A DNA stretch of 64,000 nt from Colletes latitarsis (lineage: Eukaryota; Arthropoda; Insecta; Hymenoptera; Colletidae): positions 4,278,001-4,342,000 of the forward strand of contig NC_135141.1 in the NCBI RefSeq assembly GCF_051014445.1. Reading direction: 5' to 3'. Below are positions 13,375 to 25,366 of the stretch, piece by piece. The notes beneath the pieces were generated by a model. That model was not told where the DNA came from and did no database searches. It saw only the letters and a program-made list of their open reading frames with translations. The stretch's first letter is position 1; every line of letters starts with the position of its first letter. The translations under genes were made by a program, and so were the position numbers.

Positions 13375-14405
13375 GGTACAACATTACTACGTGATTCAAA
13401 CCCGAAAATACCCAGGATCTGGCCAACAAGTATGCGAAGAAGGCAAAATCATGTGCCAGATGCGGGCATAACCCAGACATAACACAGACCTAACCGGTGT
13501 TACCGACTAAAATACTGACCGAATCCAGGCTTAATTGACAGCTACTGTGTGGTACCACATTACTACGTGATTCAAACCCGAGAAAACCCAGGATCTGGCC
13601 AACAGGTATGCGAAGAAGGCAAAATCGTGAGCCAGTTGCGGGCATAAGCCAGACCTAACCCAGACCTTACCGGTTTTATCCACAAAAATATTGATCGAAA
13701 TCATGTTTAATTGACTGTTACTGTGTGGTGCCACATTGCTATCTGATTCAAACCCGAGAACACCAAGGATCTGGCCAACGAGTATGCGAAGAAGCCAAAT
13801 CATGAGCCAGATGCGGGCATGACCCAGACCTAACCCAGCCATTACCGGTTTTATCCTTTAAAATACTGACCGAATCCAGGTTTAATTGACTGTCACTGTG
13901 GGGTGCCAAATTACTACGTGATTCAAACCAGAAAAAACCCAGGATCCGGCCAAGAAGTATGCGATCAAGGCAAAATCATGAGCCAGATGCGGGCATAACC
14001 CAGACCTAACCCAGATCTAACCGGATGTATCCTCTGAAATATTGATCGATACAAGGTTTAATTGACCGTTACTGTGTGGTACCACATTACTACGTCATGC
14101 AAACCCGAAAAAACCCAGGATCTGGTAAACGAGTATGCGAAGAAGGCAAAATCATGAGCCAGATGCGGGCATAACCCAGACCTAACCCAGACCTAACCGG
14201 GGTTACCGACTAAAATACTGACCGAATTCGGGTTTAATTTACTGTTACTGTGTGGTACCACATTACTACGTGATTCAGACCCAAAAAAACCCAGGATGTG
14301 GTAAACAAGTACGCGAAGAAGGCAAAATCATGATCCAGATGCGGGCATAACCCAGACCTAACCCAGACCTAACCGGTGTTATCCACTAAAATATTGATCG
14401 ATACC
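13375..14405 (+). repeat. Satellite linker between two higher-order copies
   Basis: This holds class D, A, C and EcoRI-linked monomers. The GGCATAAGCCAGACC and GGATGTATCCTCTG variants also occur in the 28.6-29.1, 35.7-36.2 and 39.9-40.4 kb blocks. No gene is seen. Confidence 0.72.
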
Positions 14406-15876
14406 AGGATTAATTGAATGGTACTGTGTGGTTCCACATTACTACGTGATTCAAACCCAGACCTAACCCAGGATCTGGCCAACAAGTATGCGAAAATGCA
14501 AAACCATGAGCCAGATGCGGGCATAACCCAGACCTAACCCAGACCTAGTCGGTGTTATCCACTAAAATATTGATCGAAACCAAGTTTAAGTGACTGTTAC
14601 TGAGTGGTACCACATTACTACGTGATTCAAACCCTAAAAAACCAAGGATCTGGGCAACAAGAATGCGGAAAAGGCAAAATCATGAGCCAGATGCGGGCAA
14701 AACCCAGACCTAACCCAGACCCAACCGGTGTTACCGACTAAAATATTGATCGAAACCAAGTTTAAGTGACTGTTTCTGAGTGGTACCACATGACTACGTG
14801 ATTCAAACCCTAAAAAACCAAGGATCTGGGCAACAAGAATGCGGAAAAGGCAAAATCGTTAGCCAGATGCGGGCATAACCCAGACCTAACCCGGACCTAA
14901 CCGGTGTTACCGACTAAAATACAGACCGAATTCGGGTTTAATTCACTGTTACTGTGTGGTACCACGTTACTACCTGATTCAAACACGAAAAAAGCCCTAG
15001 ATCTGGCCAACAAGAAGCGAAGAAGGCAAAATCATGAACCAGATGCGGGCATAACCCAGACCTAACCCAGACCTAACCGGTGTTACCGACTAATATACTG
15101 ACCGAATTCAGGTTTAATTCACTGTTACTATGTGGTACCACGTTACTACGTGACTCAAACCCGAAAAAATCAAGAATCTGGACAACAAGTATGCGAAGAA
15201 GGCAAAATCATGAGCCAGATGCGGGCATAACTCACACCTAAGCCACACCTAAACGGTGTCATCCTTTAAAATATTGATCGAAGCCAGGTTTAATTGACTG
15301 TTTCAATGTGGTACAACATTACTACGTGATTCAAACCCAGACCTAACCCAGGATCTGGCCAACAAGTATGCGAAGAAGGCAAAATTATGAGCCAGATGCG
15401 GGCATAACCCAGACATAACACTGATCTAACGGGTGTTACCGACTAAAATACTGACCGAATCCAGGCTTAATTGACAGCTACTGTGTGGTACCACATTACT
15501 ACGTGATTCAAACCCGAGAAAACCCAGGATCTGGCCAACAAGTATGCGAAGAAGGCAAAATCATGAGCCATATACGGGCATAACCCAGACCTAACCGGTG
15601 TCATCCTTTAAAATATTGACCGAAACCAAGTTTAATGGACTGTTTCAGTGTGGTACCACATTACTACGTGACTTAAACCCGAGAAAACCCAGGATCTGGT
15701 AAACAAGTATGCGAAGAAGGCAAAATCATGAGCCAGATGCGGGCATGACCCAGACCTAACCCAGCCATTACCGGTTTTATCCTTTAAATTACTGACCGAA
15801 TCCAGGTTTAATTGACTGTCACTGTGAGGTGCCACATTACTATGTGACTCAAATCTGAAAAAACCCAGGATCTGGC
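14406..15876 (+). repeat. Second copy of the 11.65-13.12 kb block
   Basis: Match to 11649-13120 as described for that block. The right end continues into class C sequence (TACTATGTGACTC), whereas the first copy switches to class B sequence near 13.02 kb, which marks the exchange point. Confidence 0.82.
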
Positions 15877-16059
15877 CAACAAGTATGCGAAGAATGCAAA
15901 ATCATGAGCCAGATGCGGGCATAACCCAGACCTAACCCAGACCTAACCGGTTTTATCCTCTGAAATATTGAGCGATACCAGGTTTAATTGAATGGTACTG
16001 TGTGGTTCCACATTACTACGTGATTCAAACCCAGACCTAACCCAGGATCTGGCCAACAG

Positions 16060-17811
16060 GTATGCGAAGAAGGCAATGTCATGAGCCAGATGCGGGCATA
16101 ACCCAGACCTAACCCAGACCTAACCGGTGTTACCGACTAATATACTGACCGAATTCAGGTTTAATTCACTGTTACTATGTGGTACCACGTTACTACGTGA
16201 CTCAAACCCGAAAAAACCAAGAATCTGGACAACAAGTATGCGAAGAAGGCAAAATCATGAGCCATATACGGGCATAACCCAGACCTAACCGGTGTCATCC
16301 TTTAAAATATTGACCGAAACCAAGTTTAATGGACTGTTTCAGTGTGGTACCACATTACTACGTGACTTAAACCCGAGAAAACCCAGGATCTGGTAAACAA
16401 GTATGCGAAGAAGGCAAAGTCATGAGCCAGATGCGGGCATGACCCAGACCTAACCCAGCCATTACCGGTTTTATCCTTTAAAATACTGACCGAATCCAGG
16501 TTTAATTGACTGTCACTGTGAGGTGCCACATTACTATGTGACTCAAATCTGAAAAAACCCAGGATCTGGCCAACAAGTATGCGAAGAAGGCAAAATCATG
16601 AGCCAGATGCGGGCATAACCCAGACCTAACCCAGACCTAACCGGTTTTATCCTCTGAAATATTGATCGATACCAGGTTTAATTGAATGGTACTGTGTGGT
16701 TCCACATTACTACGTGATTCAAACCCAGACCTAACCCAGGATCTGGCCAACAGGTATGCGAAGAAGGCAATGTCATGAGCCAGATGCGGGCATAACCCAG
16801 ACCTAACCCTGACCTAACCGGTTTTATCCTCTAAAATATTGATCGATACCAGGTTTAATTGAATGGTACTGTGTGGTTCCACATTACTACGTGATTCAAA
16901 CCCAGACCTAACCCAGGATCTGGCCAACAGGTATGCGAAGAAGGCAATGTCATGAGCCAGATGCGGGCATTGCCCAGACCTAACCCTGACCTAACCGGTT
17001 TTATCCTCTCAAATATTGATCGATAGCAGGTTTAATCGACTGTTACTGTGTGGTACCACATTACTACGTGATTCAAACCCGAAAAAACCCAGGATCTGGC
17101 CAACACGAAACCGGAAAATGCAAAATCATGAGCCAGATGCGGGCATAACCCAGACCTAACACAGACCTATCCGGTGTTACCGACTAAAATACTGACCGAA
17201 TTCGGGTTTAATTTACTGTTACTGTGTGGTACCACATTACTACGTGATTCAGACCCGAAAAAACCCAGGATGTGGTAAACAAGTACGCGAAGAAGGCAAA
17301 ATCATGATCCAGATGCGGGCATAACCCAGACCTAACCCAGACCTAACCGGTGTTATCCACTAAAATATTGATCGATACCAGGATTAACTGACTGTTTCTG
17401 AGTGGTACCACATTACTACGTGATTCAAACCCTAAAAAACCAAGGATCTGGGCAACAAGAATGCGGAAAAGGCAAAATCATGAGCCAGATGCGGGCATAA
17501 CCCAGACCTAACCCAGACCTAACCGGTGTTACCGACTAAAATATTGATCGAAACCAAGTTTAAGTGACTGTTTCTGAGTGGTACCACATGACTACGTGAT
17601 TCAAACCCTAAAAAACCAAGGATCTGGGCAACAAGAATGCGGAAAAGGCAAAATCGTTAGCCAGATGCGGGCATAACCCAGACCTAACCCGGACCTAACC
17701 AGTGTTACCGACTAAAATACAGACCGAATTCGGGTTTAATTCACTCTTACTGTGTGGTACCACGTTACTACCTGATTCAAACACGAAAAAAGCCCTGGAT
17801 CTGGCCAACAA
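16060..17811 (+). repeat. 10-monomer higher-order repeat, copy 1 (1752 bp)
   Basis: Aligns with 17812-19563 at a constant offset of 1752 bp. Shared rare variants include GGGCATTGCCC (about 16967 and 18719), CGGAAAATGCAAAATC, and GGATTAACTGACTG, where the monomer end skips a class B monomer present in related blocks. By eye only a handful of substitutions separate the copies, for example AAAGTCATG near 16417 and CACTCTTAC near 17744. Confidence 0.93.
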
Positions 17812-19580
17812 GTATGCGAAGAAGGCAATGTCATGAGCCAGATGCGGGCATAACCCAGACCTAACCCAGACCTAACCGGTGTTACCGACTAATATACTGA
17901 CCGAATTCAGGTTTAATTCACTGTTACTATGTGGTACCACGTTACTACGTGACTCAAACCCGAAAAAACCAAGAATCTGGACAACAAGTATGCGAAGAAG
18001 GCAAAATCATGAGCCATATACGGGCATAACCCAGACCTAACCGGTGTCATCCTTTAAAATATTGACCGAAACCAAGTTTAATGGACTGTTTCAGTGTGGT
18101 ACCACATTACTACGTGACTTAAACCCGAGAAAACCCAGGATCTGGTAAACAAGTATGCGAAGAAGGCAAAATCATGAGCCAGATGCGGGCATGACCCAGA
18201 CCTAACCCAGCCATTACCGGTTTTATCCTTTAAAATACTGACCGAATCCAGGTTTAATTGACTGTCACTGTGAGGTGCCACATTACTATGTGACTCAAAT
18301 CTGAAAAAACCCAGGATCTGGCCAACAAGTATGCGAAGAAGGCAAAATCATGAGCCAGATGCGGGCATAACCCAGACCTAACCCAGACCTAACCGGTTTT
18401 ATCCTCTGAAATATTGATCGATACCAGGTTTAATTGAATGGTACTGTGTGGTTCCACATTACTACGTGATTCAAACCCAGACCTAACCCAGGATCTGGCC
18501 AACAGGTATGCGAAGAAGGCAATGTCATGAGCCAGATGCGGGCATAACCCAGACCTAACCCTGACCTAACCGGTTTTATCCTCTAAAATATTGATCGATA
18601 CCAGGTTTAATTGAATGGTACTGTGTGGTTCCACATTACTACGTGATTCAAACCCAGACCTAACCCAGGATCTGGCCAACAGGTATGCGAAGAAGGCAAT
18701 GTCATGAGCCAGATGCGGGCATTGCCCAGACCTAACCCTGACCTAACCGGTTTTATCCTCTCAAATATTGATCGATAGCAGGTTTAATCGACTGTTACTG
18801 TGTGGTACCACATTACTACGTGATTCAAACCCGAAAAAACCCAGGATCTGGCCAACACGAAACCGGAAAATGCAAAATCATGAGCCAGATGCGGGCATAA
18901 CCCAGACCTAACACAGACCTATCCGGTGTTACCGACTAAAATACTGACCGAATTCGGGTTTAATTTACTGTTACTGTGTGGTACCACATTACTACGTGAT
19001 TCAGACCCGAAAAAACCCAGGATGTGGTAAACAAGTACGCGAAGAAGGCAAAATCATGATCCAGATGCGGGCATAACCCAGACCTAACCCAGACCTAACT
19101 GGTGTTATCCACTAAAATATTGATCGATACCAGGATTAACTGACTGTTTCTGAGTGGTACCACATTACTACGTGATTCAAACCCTAAAAAACCAAGGATC
19201 TGGGCAACAAGAATGCGGAAAAGGCAAAATCATGAGCCAGATGCGGGCATAACCCAGACCTAACCCAGACCTAACCGGTGTTACCGACTAAAATATTTAT
19301 CGAAACCAAGTTTAAGTGACTGTTTCTGAGTGGTACCACATGACTACGTGATTCAAACCCTAAAAAACCAAGGATCTGGGCAACAAGAATGCGGAAAAGG
19401 CAAAATCGTTAGCCAGATGCGGGCATAACCCAGACCTAACCCGGACCTAACCAGTGTTACCGACTAAAATACAGACCGAATTCGGGTTTAATTCACTGTT
19501 ACTGTGTGGTACCACGTTACTACCTGATTCAAACACGAAAAAAGCCCTGGATCTGGCCAACAAGTATGCGAAGAAGGCAA
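17812..19580 (+). repeat. 10-monomer higher-order repeat, copy 2
   Basis: Direct tandem copy of 16060-17811. Identity runs through to 19580, where the first copy reads GAAGGCAATG and this copy GAAGGCAAAA. Private substitutions are seen at about 19100 (AACTGG for AACCGG) and 19294 (TATTTATCG for TATTGATCG). Both junctions fall in the conserved GTATGCGAAGAAGGC segment. Confidence 0.93.
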
Positions 19581-22500
19581 AATCATGAACCAGATGCGGG
19601 CATAACCCAGACCTAACCCAGACCTAACCGGTGTTACCGACTAAAATACAGACCGAATTCGGGTTTAATTCACTGTTACTATGTGGTACCACGTTACTAC
19701 GTGACTCAAACCCGAAAAAACCAAGAATCTGGACAACAAGTATGCGAAGAAGGCAAAATCATGAGCCAGATGCGGGCATAACTCACACCTAAGCCACACC
19801 TAAACGGTGTCATCCTTTAAAATATTGATCGAAGCCAGGTTTAATTGACTGTTTCAATGTGGTACAACATTACTACGTGATTCAAACCCAGACCTAACCC
19901 AGGATCTGGCCAACAAGTATGCGAAGAAGGCAAAATCATGAGCCAGATGCGGGCATAACCCAGACATAACACAGACCTAACGGGTGTTACCGACTAAAAT
20001 ACTGACCGAATCCAGGCTTAATTGACAGCTACTGTGTGGTACCACATTACTACGTGATTCAAACCCGAGAAAACCCAGGATCTGGCCAACAAGTATGCGA
20101 AGAAGGCAAAATCATGAGCCATATACGGGCATAACCCAGACCTAACCGGTGTCATCCTTTAAAATATTGACCGAAACCAAGTTTAATGGACTGTTTCAGT
20201 GTGGTACCACATTACTACGTGACTTAAACCCGAGAAAACCCAGGATCTGGTAAACAAGTATGCGAAGAAGGCAAAATCATGAGCCAGATGCGGGCATGAC
20301 CCAGACCTAACCCAGCCATTACCGGTTTTATCCTTTAAAATACTGACCGAATCCAGGTTTAATTGACTGTCACTGTGAGGTGCCACATTACTATGTGACT
20401 CAAATCTGAAAAAACCCAGGATCTGGCCAACACGAAACCGGGAAAGGCAAAATCATGAGCCAGATGCGGGCATAACCCAGACCTAACCCAGACCTAACCG
20501 GTGTTATCCACTAAAATATTGATCGATACCAGGATTAATTGAATGGTACTGTGTGGTTCCACAATACTACGTGATTCAAACCCAGACCTAACCCAGGATC
20601 TGGCCAACAAGTATGCGAAAATGCAAAACCATGAGCCAGATGCGGGCATAACCCAGACCTAACCCAGACCTAATCGGTGTTATCCACTAAAATATTGATC
20701 GAAACCAAGTTTAAGTGACTGTTTCTGAGTGGTACCACATTACTACGTGATTCAAACCCTAAAAAACCAAGGATCTGGGCAACAAGAATGCGGAAAAGGC
20801 AAAACCATGAGCCAGATGCGGGCATAACCCAGACCTAACCCAGACCTAACCGGTGTTACCGACTAAAATATTGATCGAAACCAAGTTTAAGTGACTGTTT
20901 CTGAGTGGTACCACATGACTACGTGATTCAAACCCTAAAAAACCAAGGATCTGGGCAACAAGAATGCGGAAAAGGCAAAATCGTTAGCCAGATGCGGGCA
21001 TAACCCAGACCTAACCCGGACCTAACCGGTGTTACCGACTAAAATACAGACCGAATTCGGGTTTAATTCACTGTTACTGTGTGGTACCACGTTACTACCT
21101 GATTCAAACACGAAAAAAGCCCTGGATCTGGCCAACAAGTATGCGAAGAAGGCAAAATCATGAACCAGATGCGGGCATAACCCAGACCTAACCCAGACCT
21201 AACCGGTGTTACCGACTAATATACTGACCGAATTCAGGTTTAATTCACTGTTACTATGTGGTACCACGTTACTACGTGACTCAAACCCGAAAAAACTAAG
21301 AATCTGGACAACAAGTATGCGAAGAAGGCAAAATCATGAGCCAGATGCGGGCATAACTCACACCTAAGCCACACCTAACCGGTGTCATCCTTTAAAATAT
21401 TGATCGAAGCCAGGTTTAATTGACTGTTTCAATGTGGTACAACATTACTACGTGATTCAAACCCGAAAAAACCCAGGATCTGGCCAACAAGTATGCGAAG
21501 AAGGCAAAATCATGAGCCAGATGCGGGCATAACCCAGACATAACACAGACCTAACGGGTGTTACCGACTAAAATACTGACCGAATCCAGGCTTAATTGAC
21601 AGCTACTGTGTGGTACCACATTACTACGTGATTCAAACCCGAGAAAACCCAGGATCTGGCCAACAAGTATGCGAAGAAGGCAAAATCATGAGCCATATAC
21701 GGGCATTACCCAGACCTAACCGGTGTCATCCTTTAAAATATTGACCGAAACCAAGTTTAATGGACTGTTTCAGTGTGGTACCACATTACTACGTGACTTA
21801 AACCCGAGAAAACCCAGGATCTGGTAAACAAGTATGCGAAGAAGGCAAAATCATGAGCCAGATGCGGGCATGACCCAGACCTAACCCAGCCATTACCGGT
21901 TTTATCCTTTAAAATACTGACCGAATCCAGGTTTAATTGACTGTCACTGTGAGGTGCCACATTACTATGTGACTCAAATCTGAAAAAACCCAGGATCTGG
22001 CCAACAAGTATGCGAAGAAGGCAAAATCATGAGCCAGATGCGGGCATAACCCAGACCTAACCCAGACCTAACCGGTTTTATCCTCTGAAATATTGATCGA
22101 TACCAGGTTTAATTGAATGGTACTGTGTGGCTCCACATTACTACGTGATTCAAACCCAGACCTAACCCAGGATCTGGCCAACAGGTATGCGAAGAAGGCA
22201 ATGTCATGAGCCAGATGCGGGCATAACCCAGACCTAACCCTGACCTAACCGGTTTTATCCTCTAAAATATTGATCGATACCAGGTTCAATTGATTGTTAC
22301 TGTGTGGTACCACATTACTACGTGATTCAAACCCGAAAAAACTCAGGATCTGGCCAACACGAATCCGGAAAAGGCAAAATCATGAGCCAGATGCGGGCAT
22401 AACCCAGACCTAACACAGACCTATCCGGTGTTACCGACTAATATACTGACCGAATTCGGGTTTAATTCACTGTTACTGTGTGGTACCACGTTACTACCTG

Positions 22501-23180
22501 ATTCAAACATGAGCCAGATGCGGGCATAACTCACACCTAACCCACACCTAACCGGTGTCATCCTGTAGAATATTGGTCGAAGCCAGGTTTAATTGACTGT
22601 TTCAATGTGGTACAACATTACTACGTGATTGAAACCCGAAAAAACCCAGGATCTGGCCAACAAGTATGCGAAGAAGGCAAAATCATGAGCCAGATGCGGG
22701 CATAACCCAGACATAACACAGACCTAACCGGTGTTACCGACTAAAATAGTGACCGAATCCAGGCTTAATTGACAGCAACTGTGTGGTACCACATTACTAC
22801 GTGATTCAAACCCGAGAAAACCCAGGATCTGGCCAACAGGTATGCGAAGAAGGCAAAATCGTGAGCCAGATGCGGGCATAACCCAGACCTAACCGGTGTC
22901 ATCCTTTAAAATATTGACCGAAACCAAGTTTAATGGACTGTTTCAGTGTGGTACCACATTACTACGTGACTTAAACCCGAGAAAACCCAGGATCTGGTAA
23001 ACAAGAATGCGAAGAAGGCAAAATCATGAGCCAGATGCGGGCATGACCCAGACCTAACCCAGCCATTACCGGTTTTATCCTTCAAAATACTGACCGAATC
23101 CAGGTTTAATTGACTGTCACTGTGAGGTGCCACATTACTATGTGACTCAAATCTGAAAAAACCCAGGATCTGGCCAACAA
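19581..23180 (+). repeat. Related higher-order block, source-like for the next duplication
   Basis: It contains two further class E pair/class F series (20.7-21.1 kb) and the truncated monomer at 22482. The rare AAAAAACTAAGAATCTGG variant near 21290 reappears near 31013 and 38865. 21164-21826 matches 30886-31548 at offset 9722 with three substitutions by eye. No gene is seen. Confidence 0.8.
22482..22608 (+). repeat. Truncated 127-bp monomer, copy 4
   Basis: The junction is at 22508/22509. It lies in the block that matches 1.6-2.7 kb at an offset of 20191 bp, so it is the block-copied counterpart of the monomer at 2291. Confidence 0.93.
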
Positions 23181-24181
23181 GTATGCGAAGAAGGCAAAAT
23201 CATGAGCCAGATGTGGCATAACCCAGACCTAACCCAGACCTAACCGGTTTTATCCTCTGAAATATTGATCGATACCAGGTTTAATTGAATGGTACTGTGT
23301 GGTTCCACATTACTACGTGATTCAAACCCAGACCTAACCCAGGATCTGGCCAACAGGTATGCGAAGAAGGCAATGTCATGAGCCAGATGCGGGCATTACC
23401 CAGACCTAACCCTGACCTAACCGGTTTTATCCTCTCAAATATTGATCGATAGCAGGTTTAATCGACTGTTACTGTGTGGTACCACATTACTACGTGATTC
23501 AAACCCGAAAAAACCCAGGATCTGGCCAACACGAAACCGGGAAAGGCAAAATCATGAGCCAGATGCGGGCATAACCCAGACCTAACACAGACCTATCCGG
23601 TGTTACCGACTAAAATACTGACCGAATTCGGGTGTAATTTACTGTTACTGTGTGGTACCACATTACTACGTGATTCAGACCCGAAAAAACCCAGGATGTG
23701 GTAAACAAGTACGCGAAGAAGGCAAAATCATGATCCAGATGCGGGCATAACCCAGACCTAACCCAGACCTAACCGGTGTTATCCACTAAAATATTGATCG
23801 ATACCAGGATTAATTGAATGGTACTGTGTGGTTCCACAATACTACGTGATTCAAACCCAGACCTAACCCAGGATCTGGCCAACAAGTATGCGAAAATGCA
23901 AAACCATGAGCCAGATGCGGGCATAACCCAGACCTAACCCAGACCTAATCGGTGTTATCCACTAAAATATTGATCGAAACCAAGTTTAAGTGACTGTTTC
24001 TGAGTGGTACCACATTACTACGTGATTCAAACCTTAAAAAACCAAGGATCTGGGCAACAAGAATGCGGAAAAGGCAAAATCATGAGCCAGAAGCGGGCAT
24101 AACCCAGACCTAACCCAGACCTAACCGGTGTTACCGACTAAAATATTGATCGAAACCAAGTTTAAGTGACTGTTTCTGAGT

Positions 24182-24357
24182 GGTACCACATGACTACGTG
24201 ATTCAAACCCTAAAAAACCAAGGATCTGGGCAACAAGAATGCGGAAAAGGCAAAATCGTTAGCCAGATGCGGGCATAACCCAGACCTAACCCGGACCTAA
24301 CCGGTGTTACCGACTAAAATACAGACCGAATTCGGGTTTAATTCACTGTTACTGTGT
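24182..24357 (+). repeat. Representative class E monomer (GAGTGGTACC type)
   Basis: Class E is marked by TTTAAGTGACTGTTTCTGAG upstream of the start, AACCCTAAAAAACCAAGG in place of AACCCGAAAAAACCCAGG, GGGCAACAAGAATGCGG, and often AAATCGTTAGCC in place of AAATCATGAGCC. Two successive class E monomers are frequent, the first with CACATTACTACG and the second with CACATGACTACG. The pair occurs near 540-800, 11.85-12.1, 14.6-14.85, 17.4-17.65, 19.15-19.4, 20.7-21.0, 24.0-24.25 and 30.45-30.7 kb. Confidence 0.88.
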
Positions 24358-24534
24358 GGTACCACGTTACTACCTGATTCAAACACGAAAAAAGCCCTGG
24401 ATCTGGCCAACAAGTATGCGAAGAAGGCAAAATCATGAGCCAGATGCGGGCATGACCCAGACCTAACCCAGCCATTACCGGTTTTATCCTTTAAAATACT
24501 GACCGAATCCAGGTTTAATTGACTGTCACTGTGA
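24358..24534 (+). repeat. Representative class F monomer (EcoRI-preceded type)
   Basis: Class F follows a monomer end with GACCGAATTCGGGTTTAATT, so it is linked to an EcoRI site that most monomers lack. It reads GGTACCACGTTACTACCTG and then ACACGAAAAAAGCCCTGG, one base longer than class A, giving 177 bp. It normally follows a class E pair. In this copy the distal half has been exchanged for class C-linked sequence at 24409-24438, which is the site of the four-monomer difference between the two macro-duplicate copies. Confidence 0.85.
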
Positions 24535-24710
24535 GGTGCCACATTACTATGTGACTCAAATCTGAAAAAACCCAGGATCTGGCCAACAAGTATGCGAAGA
24601 AGGCAAAATCATGAGCCAGATGCGGGCATAACCCAGACCTAACCCAGACCTAACCGGTTTTATCCTCTGAAATATTGATCGATACCAGGTTTAATTGAAT
24701 GGTACTGTGT
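24535..24710 (+). repeat. Representative class C monomer (GGTGCC type)
   Basis: The class C start is GGTGCC, preceded by GACTGTCACTGTGA rather than GACTGTTACTGTGT. The commonest version carries TACTATGTGACTCAAATCTG. Another, for example at 2946 and 4890, has GGTGCCAAATTACTACG with CAAACCAGAAAAAACCC. The preceding monomer usually ends with TACTGACCGAATCCAGG rather than TATTGATCGATACCAGG. Class C recurs throughout the window at higher-order intervals. Confidence 0.88.
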
Positions 24711-25063
24711 GGCTCCACATTACTACGTGATTCAAACCCAGACCTAACCCAGGATCTGGCCCACAGGTATGCGAAGAAGGCAATGTCATGAGCCAGATGC
24801 GGGCATAACCCAGACCTAACCCTGACCTAGCCGGTTTTATCCTCTAAAATATTGATCGATACCAGGTTCAATTGATTGTTACTGTGTGGTACCACATTAC
24901 TACGTGATTCAAACCCGAAAAAACTCAGGATCTGGCCAACACGAATCCGGAAAAGGCAAAATCATGAGCCAGATGCGGGCATAACCCAGACCTAACACAG
25001 ACCTATCCGGTGTTACCGACTAAAATACTGACCGAATTCGGGTTTAATTCACTGTTACTGTGT

Positions 25064-25190
25064 GGTACCACGTTACTACCTGATTCAAACATGAGCCAGA
25101 TGCGGGCATAACTCACACCTAACCCACACCTAACCGGTGTCATCCTGTAGAATATTGGTCGAAGCCAGGTTTAATTGACTGTTTCAATGT
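25064..25190 (+). repeat. Truncated 127-bp monomer, copy 5
   Basis: The junction is at 25090/25091. It lies inside the first copy of the macro-duplication. Confidence 0.93.
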
Positions 25191-25366
25191 GGTACAACAT
25201 TACTACGTGATTCAAACCCGAAAAAACCCAGGATCTGGCCAACAAGTATGCGAAGAAGGCAAAATCATGAGCCAGATGCGGGCATAACCCAGACATAACA
25301 CAGACCTAACCGGTGTTACCGACTAAAATACTGACCGAATCCAGGCTTAGTTGACAGCTACTGTGT
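25191..25366 (+). repeat. Representative class D monomer (GGTACAAC type)
   Basis: Class D starts GGTACAACATTAC after the linked variant GACTGTTTCAATGT, with CGAAGCCAGG often just before. It loses one arm of the boundary palindrome (TGTGGTACAACA). In the first 39 kb the monomer before it usually carries CTCACACCTAAGCC or CTCACACCTAACCC in place of the normal 11-bp units. In the second half class D more often follows GGTTGTATCC or GGCATTACCGG contexts. Confidence 0.88.
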
